From Channa striata (lineage: Eukaryota; Chordata; Actinopteri; Anabantiformes; Channidae), in the NCBI GenBank assembly GCA_033026295.1, contig CM065182.1, forward strand, positions 11,284,001 through 11,348,000: 64,000 nt of DNA, in the 5' to 3' direction. Below, piece after piece: positions 38,201 to 50,200 of this stretch. Within the stretch, counting starts at the first letter, position 1. Each line of letters opens with the position of its first letter. The notes below the pieces were generated by a model that saw only the letters and a program-made list of their open reading frames with translations, made no database searches and was not told the DNA's origin. The position numbers were made by a program, and so were the translations under genes.

Positions 38201-41200
38201 ACGGAGCGGTCTAAGCCCAGAGCCTCACCTAAACAAACACACCAATTCGCTCATAAATACAAGAAGACAGGTGGCAATCTCTGTGATCAACCAGATGTGT
38301 GTTGTTTTCTGTAAAATTTTTAATCTACCATAAACCTCTTATTTTTTACTAACTTTTTTTCACAGCTGGTTTGTAAACTCTCCTAACTACAAAAAGGTCG
38401 CAGCCAGTGGGAAAATTCATGCTGTAAAATGCTGTGTGGCTAAATAGCTTAATACTAATGTTTCGACATAAAATTGCAAAGAATTTGAGTATTTCATCAT
38501 CTACAATTCATTCAATTTCATTAAATTATTGAAAGAATCTAAAGAAATCTTTTTACACACAGACAAGTTTGAAAACCAATGAAAGTTTTTTTTTTTTTTT
38601 TAACCATCATTACTATTTTAATGAGGTATAGGTTTTAAATATTTAGCAAATCATTGCATTTGCTTTTGATTTCTTATTTTTCTGGAGTTGTCTGGAGTCT
38701 CAGTGGGAGCTGCTGAAACTCAGTGTCAGAAAAACACATGCTGATGTATCTCAGACAAAACTCCAAACACCATTTACCGTATTTTTGTTAAAGAGTTTCT
38801 TGACTTGCTCCCGAAGGACCACCTTTTCTCCCATGCGGTTAATATCATCATCATCTGTTGGGCGAAGAGTTTAAGTATAAGCAAACACATAAACAAACAG
38901 GAAACATCTGGATACCAAAAAACACCTTTTACTCACCACTTATTGAAGCGTAGGCCTTCTTTAGTAAAGTGACTCGTCGAGGTGCTAATAAAATGAATTT
39001 ACTATATTAATATTACACGGCATTAACTTTTCTGTGCTACAATTGTAGTTAATTGCTCAAACCTAATACTAAAAAATATAAATCTGTTCCTACCTGGTTT
39101 TGGAATGAGTCCTTGAAAAGGTCTGGATAGACAAAACAGATAAAATGAGGTCATCTTGAAGTACTAAATACCAAAGTTGTTGACAAGAATGATAATTTTT
39201 CTATCCTACACAGAATAGGTCCTGTCTGCCAAGTGTGCAAGATGACTGCTTTCAGATATCCACTGGCATATTTAAGCCTGCTGCTGGGATTTTATGATAA
39301 ATAAAGTACATTTCAGCAGCCATCTGTCCTCACTCTACCTCCAAAAAGCCCGAAAGACAGACAACACCGGTCAAACAATGACGCCACGCTAGTTACCAAA
39401 GATACTGTCCAAACAAAAACTGGATTGTGGCGTTTTTTGTTTGAACAGCACGTAATCAGGTTTTGTGACTAAGGAAAAAACACTGCAATGCCCGACTGGT
39501 CTGTTTGTTCTTTAGCTGCATATCTTAAAAAAGTGCAGACAGATTTAATGTTGGGGTCAGGGCCAATAAATTTCTAGTTTGCTTGTGGTATGGGGGCAGA
39601 CTGTGGAACTTAAATTTATAATCAGAATAAAAAAAAGCAGATAGAGAACGAGACTCTTTGTACAAGCTGATGCCTGGTGCTACTCCAGGTGCAGCAGCTT
39701 GTTTTATGAATAACTTGTGTATTATGCACTGCAGCAATGATTAATTTTTATTATAAAATGCCTAACAAACCAGATTCTGTGATGTGTACGACCCATGTGT
39801 ACGAGTTGTAGCGCCTGCACTATTTGCAATAGTTCAATGTAAATTAAAAACCCTTATTGAGAAGGACATAAAACATGAGCTGGGCTCCCACCTTGTAATG
39901 GTGAAGCTGATTTTGTCAGCGACTGCCAGGATCCTTTCCAGGTTCTGCGAGCCAAAGGTGCAGGGCTTCCTGAAGGGGATGCCGGGGGGAAGGCCCTCAA
40001 TGAGAACCGAGTCCGGGTTGTTCTTAATCCTCTTGTAAGGCACTTGGACGGGGTATTTGATGCCCAATGCCTCCCCATACTTCCTGTTGAACAGATCTTG
40101 GACCTGCTCTCGTAGTGTGTTTGCTAGGTCGATTCTGGAAAGCTTGGACTCCAAGCACTCTGGAGACAGGAAATGGACAGGAAGACACTCTGTGTCACCC
40201 TCTAAATTATGTACTGTAACAATGCACTTCCTTCTGAGTCTGCAGCCAATTTTCAATCATTGTTTGAAAGTGTTGACTAAAAAGTCCAAAGTAAAACCTG
40301 CCTGAGAATCCAGCTCTCTTGGATATAGCTGCAGTGTCCTCTGTTACTGGTGCTGTGTCCTTGGTGTCCAGCTCTTTGGAAAAACATTTAAAAGGTTAAA
40401 CTTTTGTTCTTGTCGGCTCTTAAGATTTACTGAACACAACAAACGTTTAGAGCTACTCCTTGTTCCAGCGGCGGAGCTTTGCCAAAAATAAAAGGTAGAG
40501 ACAGCTGAAGGAAATCCCTGCAAGGACTTTCCTTTTCTCTCAGAGCACATGAACTGGATTTGACCTTAGAATTACAAGCATATGCAGAGGACAGTGCAAA
40601 TAGCATCGTAAGCCTGCATTATGCAGAGCACCAGATGGTACAATTGTCTGCATACAGCCTCTTCCTATAGTGTGCAAAGATACACCTTTATCTTCAAGGC
40701 ATAAATATTACAATATGTGCAAAAGCTGCAGGTTTACACTCTTTTGTATATGTCCTGTATGTGCAGTATAATGAATGCAGAAGGTTAAATGATGTTTACT
40801 GACCAAGAAGAGTTGTATGTATGTACAATAAAAACTATTTCTCATCCTTTGCCTCTTATGTAGGAAAGAACTTCAGTATAGTTTTTACCATAATATTACA
40901 TTGTCCATAGTCACTAAATTAGAGATGACTAATGTACACAAAATCATTGGATAGAAACAAACTATTATGTATTCATTATCATGACATGAACAGAGTGGTT
41001 GCATATTGGCTTTTACATAAACATGCCATTTAGGGTTAGTATATAGTTTAGCTTCCTGCTTCTGATCTTTGGGTGCATTCCTGTATGAACAACAATGTCT
41101 CAAGTCCTGAAATTCAACAACACAAAGACAAATAACCAATGTTTCTCATAATTTTAAGTTATTTTCACATAAATATATTATGGATGCAGGCAAAACATCT

Positions 41201-44200
41201 CTAACAAAAACTGCATTACATACCTGAATCACAGACAGGAATGTAGGGCATCTCTTGTTTAACTTGCTCAGTTAACAGCTCAGGTCTGTATAAACACAAA
41301 AAAGATTGCAATATTTATTAAGATGTGAATATTTCCTGGATCAAAGTGTCAATTTCTTGTCCAGAGTTTTTTAAAATGATTAATGACGTGCATATGACGG
41401 AACTGATTCTCTATAATGGAATGACATCCAGAATAGTGCAACACGTCAAGCTCTTACCTTTTGATTACAAACTGGATTTGAGTGCTAACTGCCAGGATTT
41501 TACGTAGCTTGGCTGCTCCAAAGCAATTGGGCCTCCGTAGAGAGATTCCCTCTGGTAGCCCCGTGACATACAGATCCTCTGGGTACATCTGGAACTTGGA
41601 GTAGGGCACCTTGGCTGGTTCAGGTAAGCCCAGAGCTTCAGCTATGGAGGAGGAGGGACCACAAACAAAAGCACAGAGTTTACTCCACTGATTGTGTCCA
41701 AAAGAATGAGAGTAAGTGGAGTGAGATCTTTTGTATTTTGATGTGGATCATAGTCAATGGGATCTGGTAATGGCTCTCAAAGAAGTTAATTTCTGGAATT
41801 TGGAAATATAGCAACATTACTAAAAATAACTCATATAATGCAATGCATACAGTAATTATTCAATAACGTTTAAAATAAAAACTGCAAAACTGACAACAGG
41901 AAGAGGCAAAATAATTATCCAAACAGTCGCAAACATCTATCTTAGTTTACAGAGCAACTTTAAAGTTCTTCCCCAATTGAATAGTTTCCCAGTAAAACTG
42001 GAGAGCATTTCCAATATTCCATACTCACATTAACTTGCACCTCAAAATTTAATAGGACGCTGCCCGTACTGTGGGCTTGTTTACAGTCTGTCTCATTGTC
42101 TGAGTACATGCGTTTCTTGCACTGACATTTTTCAAAATGATGTTGCCACGTTCCTATTTTTAAACACCTTTCTTCCCGTTGTTATATATTCCCAGATCTC
42201 ACTGTCTACAATGTTGGCAATAATTATATAAATATGGGCAAAACTAAGAAATGAAGCGCTGAGTTTTAATAAACTGTGATCTAATATAAATAAAATGTAA
42301 CTTCTCAGCTGCTGTTGCGAATGTATGAGTATGACTGTCTCAACAACACTAGAAAACACTACAAAACTGCTCTAAAAACACTAATGCTAAGTACGTCTTT
42401 TATGAAACTCCTCCGATGTGAAATTAAGATTCTGTCTTTTTATCCCCTCTAATTTGCTAAGCATATTAATTTCAATCTGATATATTATTTAAAAACTTCA
42501 ATGTTACAATATTAATATTCAAATAGTCTTTAAAAGCTTAACTTTTTAATCTCTGTACACTGGTAAAGGGTGTGTACGTGCGGGGGAGATCAAAGTCTTA
42601 CTGTGAAATAAATGGGCCTGACATCATTTCTCACCCAGTATGAATGAGGGTTAAGCTCTCCCACTCTGGGTGGCTTACCATATTTAATGCTGAACAGGCT
42701 CTCCACTTGTCTCCGAAGCTGGAGAATCATTTCACCAATGTCCTCCACCAGACTCCCTGCTGCATGAGTCATACAAATAAAACCACCAAAACATTTACCG
42801 CAAAAACATCAAAAGAGAATTATTACTACACGAGGGCAGCTCAGTTAGTGGGAGTCCTCCCACCTCTAAAAATTACTACCTCTCCTCTCACAAACTTTAT
42901 TTTGATTAATTCCTCGTGTCTGACCCTGACCCCGATGATGACAAACGTAGCTTGGTGTGTTATTAATCATTGGAGACCATAACAAGTGGACATTTTCAAA
43001 GAGGGATAGTAATAACAAAAACGGCATCAATAAAGTAGGAAGAAAATAACCACTGAAGTTAATGTGAATAAACTTAGAAAATCTAAAAGGATTTTGTATG
43101 TCTGTATGTTACCTAATACGTGAGCTTGTATAGCACATTTCTGTGCTGTTGGTCACATGTCTGGTTCAAATGTTTTGTGGCTGTTGTGTTTTTACGTGCC
43201 GCTTTGCTTCCGTGACTCAATAATATTAAACACAGTGGTAGGAAAAACCAAATGGATTTACAACATTTCCTGCATAAATCCTTTGTGTAAGTGACCTTCG
43301 ACCCTACCTTCAGAGGATCTTCTGATGCTCTGCGAGGCTGCACTGGGTGACTGAGCTTCACCTGTGGGAGGCAGGAAACACATGAGAAGGGCAAACACGC
43401 TGCGGTATACTTCAATTATGCAGAATTTTACAGGAACAGCTTGAATTAATAATTTAGAGCGTGTTGTGATTAGAAACACAAAAATATTTAATGTTTTATG
43501 CTTGCTAGAGGTTTCCTCTGATTCACTGTGTTCCAGTGTTTTACTGCAAAGTTTATTGCACTCAGAATTCGTTTTATATTTTTTCTGTCTGCTATTTTTC
43601 ACACAACTACAGTTTTGATATGCACCTAGACTCTGAAAACCAACATCTCAACACATTCACCAAATACCCTGACGAGAACCAGTGAGATTCTGGCCAAAAC
43701 CCACAATCAGCCTACTGAGTCTAGCACTGAGTTACTGTGATTCGGACATAAGAAGAATTAGAAGCAGAATTGGAGCTATGTTCTCAAATCTATACAAAGT
43801 ACCATGTTTTTTTTACATCTTTTTGGTGGTAAGTGAGATGAAAAACAAACAAATCTAAGCAAACACCTGATATAAAACCAAAAAATAACAAGTAATACTT
43901 TTTAAACTTCTTGTGATTTATGTAGTTTGAGACATACAGAAAATATAGCATCATTTTACTTCAAATAATGCAAAATACAAACATCTGAGTATTACTACTG
44001 TGACATGTGCTGCACTTACCTTTAGTGTCTTTCCTTTAGATGTCATTTGTGAAAGAAAAGAAAACTTAAACAAAGCACAAAGAAATCAATAAAATAAATA
44101 AAACCTAAAAGCACTGTATGCTAAACCCAAGACCACACTGAGTAAACTGTTCATGCTCTGCAGTCATGTAATTATGCTTCATACAAAGACAAAAAAAAAG

Positions 44201-47200
44201 CCTCGTAATATTTAAATTTTCAGGTGGGGCCTGATCAGGTATAACATTATGACCACCTGCGCAATTGAATGCAATCCCATGCAGTGGGATAAATTCTTCA
44301 ATGAATGCTACTTTTACAAGGTTATACTTTCAGTTTTTAGTTTGAAACTCTCAGAAAACCATGAGTTTATTATTGAGGTCAAAGTAAGTAGTGAAATACG
44401 GGACTGCATTATAGGAAGAGGTGGTTCTAATGTTTTGGCTACCTCGCTCACTCTAGATAGGAGGTCGAAACAATAAAACCAGCTCTTTTTATAATTGCAT
44501 TTACTTGCACAGGGGTCATAATTTTACACCTGATCAGTATTATTCATAAAAACTAAGAAAGGTCCCTTTTGTCACTCAGTGGTGCAGTCACCATTTCACC
44601 CAGTGACTTTGACTCTCCTATTTAGTTTGCATTACTTGACGCATAGTTTATACAGGACACCTTTAAGGGGTCTTTTTTAATTAAAATCTGAGTATATATT
44701 TGTGCTGCCACCCCAGTATAATGGAGGTGAATGAAGCTGAAAATAATGTTTTCCTATTCTAATTCTAGTTCTTTGGAACTAATTTCTACTGAAGAAAAAC
44801 GTCGGATGTGAAAACTAGGGACAGTTCAGATAAAAGAGGCCAGTGCAATTAAAAAAGAAAGTGCAGTCTACTCAGATGTTCTCGGTTCTGGGTTAGATAG
44901 AGGTAGGATTTGGGAATCTTGATAGGTAGTTTGGTTTCACTGATACCAAATGTTCTGGGGGCTTTACTAGAGGACAATATCACTGAAAACCTGGAAAAGG
45001 CACAATGCATCAGTATTAACCGAAATGACAAAAATCACTGAGAATTTGCAGTTTATTTCCTGACAGAAGGAGAACCCAGACTTTAGACGTTAGCTGAACA
45101 GCTGCAGTTGATGCATGGTGCCTTTCACAGATGAGAGCTAGTATTTCTAAGACTGAAGGAATAGAACAGCTACTGTATAGAGGGACAGAGACGGGAGGTC
45201 GGGTTTTTAAGGTTGGGGTTGTGTCTACAAGTAGGTTTGATTGTAGGGAAGATAAAGTGTCTGAGAAAAGTGTTTTCATACGTGCTGCAGCTTATTTAGC
45301 AGCCAAAAAAACAGTTGGCGTGTGGGGCAGCACTACGGTGGCTGCAAAGGTGTTGGTGGAACTGGCATTCCAGGACTTGTGGTGTGAAGAGGGAGATGGA
45401 ATGGAGGTGGGGTTAACACGGCTGATGTTACCTGCGTGGTTTTCCATCGAGTGATGGGGAATAGGGGGAGCAGGGGGAGCAGAGGGAGCAGGGGGAGCAG
45501 ACGGGGCCGAGGGAGCTGAGGGCGAGGCTGTGGCTGGACATGGTGGTGCCGCAACAGGCTCGGCCACAGATTCACTGGGCTCCTCCATGCTCGTACCAGC
45601 ATCTGAAAAAACAATTAGAAAACACGTCCGCATTAAAAACTCAAGAGAACAAAAGGAAATATGTTGTTCATATTTCCTGTATTGGTCTAGACACTGATGC
45701 TTCCTGTATTACTGCTTTTAGTTCAAAAACCTGCCAAACTGATCTGGGTTTTAGACAAAGCTTATTTACTGTGTGGAAGCTCTGTGACAACTCCAGGGTA
45801 TCCCAGAAAAAATCATATCTGGGGAAGTTTACCCAATGAACATTTTATTTAATCCAGTAAAATTCCACTGAGGTTAACAACCTTTTTGTTAAGGGCGATC
45901 TGGCCAAGACAGTCAAATCTGTTGGTCTTTATCCTTTACTTAGAACACAATGTTTGAAAATACATAACATACACAAAAATCTCACGAAGTATGAAGATCA
46001 CAATACAACACAGGACCCCAAAACTAGAGCTTCCCACAAGCTGAAGTTGTAAAGAGCAGGAAGGCTTCTTTCTTTGTTTCTACCACGTGTCTAGAACGTT
46101 TTGCTAAATTGTGACATTTTCAAAATTCATTTTTATTATTTTTTGCAGGTGTGGAAAAGACAGCAGGTCCTGACTTAAATTTTATGCCACTTTTGTGTGA
46201 AAAAAAATGCAAATGAGGACAAAAAGATTATCAAAAGAGGATGTTCCTCATTATTTTGAAAAGTTCATTAAACATCTCAGCTAGAGTTTGCCAGAGGTTT
46301 TGTGCTGGGTTCTGGTTCAATCGAGCTTCCTGGCCATCAGACTAGATGTGATGGCTTTGGAAGTGCCCAGGCAACAGCTTTTTTACTGTACAGTCTCATC
46401 TGAAACCACCATTGATTTTTTAAATGCAGGAGAGAATATCTACGCAGTCAATTTTTCTTTCCTATATACATACGTTTATTAATTTACTGAGATCTATTTT
46501 AACTTTGACATGGAAGAAAAAAAGGCAAATAAAATCGACTGTGATTCACTGATACAAAGAAATTAAATGTTTTATTGTACTAGATTGTACAAGAGCAAAC
46601 CACACTCATGTGAGATTTACGTTATCCTCACCTTGGCCACTTTCAAATAAAAAGCTTTTGTGTCTCTCATACAGTAAATGATAAATTCTCTAAACTGGAA
46701 GAAAAGCTGCCTTTATTCAGCCGTGCCAGATGAGATTTTTATGTGTTAGCCTAAATCACAAAGTTGCCTCCAACTTAGAAAAGTATCCCATCTTTTCAAC
46801 GTTTCAACATCTTTTTATGTCTCTACATCAAACTTGGGCATCACGTACGGCCACTGTCAGCGTCATAGAAACAAATGTTATTTTCAACACCACCATCATT
46901 TACCTTATTCAGTAAAACAACCTACTCACTTTGTATTTTTCGCATCTCTTGGGGCTGGTAAACTTTAGTAAGTAGTGTACTGACATTTCAGTGTATAGTA
47001 TGTGATTGCCAGAGATGGGACAGGAAGAGACGATGACAATTTAAAGGTGTAAAAGCCCCATGCAGCCTTGGTATCTCCAAAACAATGTATGAAAACCTGT
47101 CTCCGGATTCTCTGTTTTCATTAGAAGAACACCTGCTGCCAAGCATGTGCCCACTTACCTGGTACTGTAACTTGAATGATCTCCCCATCTGGAGGCTCTG

Positions 47201-50200
47201 TTTTAATCCTTTTCAGGGGAATGCAATCTGCTGAAGGGCCTGTGTAGATTGAACAGTGATTGAACTGATGATAGGGAGGCTTCCAAGGTATTTAAACATT
47301 GCTTTCAACCTTTTATTTATAATGCACATACCTGCTTCACAATCAGCTAAGGGACTCACACAAGCACTTGTTGATCTGTGAGGTAAAATAAAACATGTGT
47401 GTGAATTATACAAGTTAGCATGGCTTATTTAAGGGGGAGGGAGGTCTACATCTCATCCAGACAATCAACACACTTTCAGTAGTTCACTTTAATTACCAGC
47501 CTAGTTTCTCAGTGGGTAGAGCAGCTGGATGGTGTACGAATGGAGAACAGCCTACACAGCCTACACATAAAATACAGAAAAATATAAAACAAATCTCCAG
47601 CCTACCAACCATGTGTGTCCCTGAGCAAGACACCCAGCGCCAGCCAAATGCAGAGGACAAACTTCACTGTAACACACATGTGCTCAAAGTGACGAATAAA
47701 GGTTGCTCTTCTTAACACTAAGAGTAGCATTAATGCAACCATAAAAGAATATTTCTAAAGACTTAAGTCTATTACATGAACTTTAGTGAATGAATCTGAC
47801 ATTTAGTTTGTCTGCATCAGTGTGAGCGACTCTTGCCGAAACTTCCACACATGCAGTGTAGAAATCATTCAGATAGAAGCTGACCATTGCAGGTCATATC
47901 TGTTGATAAGCAGTTTTAATCCCATGACTTCAAAGACATTAAACACCAGCTTTTAAATCAAAGACAGGCTAAAATTAAAACTTTTTTTTTTTTGCCAGAC
48001 AGACATGTTCCTGTATCTTCCACCAGCACACACAAACTATCACAGGGGAAAGCAAAAGAAAAGTCATCTACGACAACCAGAATTAGGCCAAAACAAAATC
48101 TACATTATGGACTGCCACTTATGCTCTCACAACTAGTGTCATGATAGCTACGTTAAATTCGGAAAGCAGACTAATAAAATGGCTAAATTCAGTCTACACT
48201 ATGAATAAAGTTGCTCCTAACTGCAGTACAATTTGGCTGCATTCCCCTATCTTATATTTCCACATCATAAACAAAGTCTTCAGGGTGATGCTAAATTTCT
48301 GTGTGGGCTGTGCTCAAACCTGCTGCTGTGAGGATTGCTGACCAGCTCGGCTGTGGTGGGCGGGATGCTTAGACTGTCAGGGAAGCTGTCTTCAGGCGTG
48401 AAGCCCAGGTCATGCTTTCCCTCCTCCCTTGCAATCTTGCCAGCAGCTTCAACAAACAAGACACAGCAGATAAACAAACACTGCATCTCATTAGCGGAGA
48501 ACATCTGTGGGGTGTAAATATAAAAATAAAGATGTGACAGGGCAATTTTCAGTTAATTCCTGTGATGAACTGTAAAGATCCTGACATACTGTATCCTACA
48601 GCTAAATGTCTCTAAATACCTGGATGAAGCACAAATATAATCCTGCCCAAACAATTATATAGACCATCTATAATTTTAATGAAAATTCAGGTGCCAAAGT
48701 CAGTGTGTGGGAGGCTGATATTAATATTTGAGTTTTTGAGAAATTATGATAATGATATATTGGCTGATAGTATTTTTTTACACAACCCATAAAATAAATG
48801 CAAATGTTTACCATTAAAACTAAAGCAATTCGATACAACAGGTCTGCAAAATACCCGACTAAAAAGCTATAATCAGTTTTTGAAGCTTTATAAACGGTTA
48901 TATAGATCTCAAACTGAACGAGATGGGTCTAATAAAATGCTGGTTACAATCTGTGACAGACAATCTGTGACAATGTTCAAGTATGCTGCATGGTAAAATC
49001 ATTCGGTATGGTAAACAAATATGTATGCTAGCTGAGACACATCATCAAGCCATATCATCCATCTGTGTGCACTCAGGTTTTAAAAATGCAGGAAAGTGAC
49101 GCTTTACCTTAAGGGGAAGCTTATCTTAAAGAATGTGTTATATTCATTTTAAATCAACAAATCTCTTGGTGAACATGTGAAACACTGAATCTGGGACCGC
49201 CATTTTGGATTGAAGGGCCAAAGATTTCTTTCACACCTGTCAACTTAGAAACTAGGCAGCCTAAAATTCCACTATTTCAAGAATAACTGTTTAGTGTGAG
49301 GCTAAGACATGTTAAGTAAATGTTGAAAATACTTGATGTTATGATCAAGTTGAATAAATATCTGTCTGGTAAGATTTTCTGTTGGGCCTCTGTATTAAAC
49401 AGTAGATGTTTAATTTTTAATGTAAAATATACCTCAGGTCAGTGAAGAGTATTCCTGTGGACTAGTGAGTTAATGTGTATTGATTCTTACTTTTTGCTTT
49501 TCAGAAACTGCGTATTATCTACAATATATAAATAAAATGAAACCGGCCTATAAAGATAAAAAGCTATATTGATCATTCTGCAACTGTAGGTAAACTCTTC
49601 TCATTTGTTTTAATGTTAGTATTTTCCCAGGAAGCAAAAGCATGCAATTATAGAAAAAATGTCACATAGTTAAGTATATTAGAGGCCCTGGCACAAGAAC
49701 ATGTAAACAGACAGCTGTGTTTTGTAAATGAGGCCAAATCACTCATATCGCATTAGAAAATTATATTAAAACAAAAACAAAATAAATCATGCTCTTACCA
49801 GTGAAAATCCTTTCATCAAACATTCTGGAATATAAAAAGAAAAATGGGCCATTAGTCACTGAGTTCAAAGACTGTTTCAGCTCTCAGGGGGGAAAGAATC
49901 GTGAGGCAAACACTGTACATGTGGAGGAGCACATCATTAACAGCTCTTTAAGCACATTAACTGTTCTGTAAACAGTCTCAGTCAAACTTGAGTAATTGAG
50001 TCATTCCTTAGCTATCGCTGAATCTCTGCGACTAAAAATAACTGCAGAACTGTGTTCTGGACTGCTTCCCTTCGTACTGGCACATGCGGCTGCTCAGTCT
50101 GCCACTGACTCTTCTCCTGCTGTGATTACAATTCATTTTTTAGACACAACTGGTTCTTTAACTCCTGTTTATTTACATGTATTTGCAAAATGGTTTTTGC

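Noticed and set aside
40297..40298. Ordinary GT donor for gtf2ird1 exon 18
   Set aside because: Using it adds four bases and breaks the frame into exon 19. The GC donor restores it.
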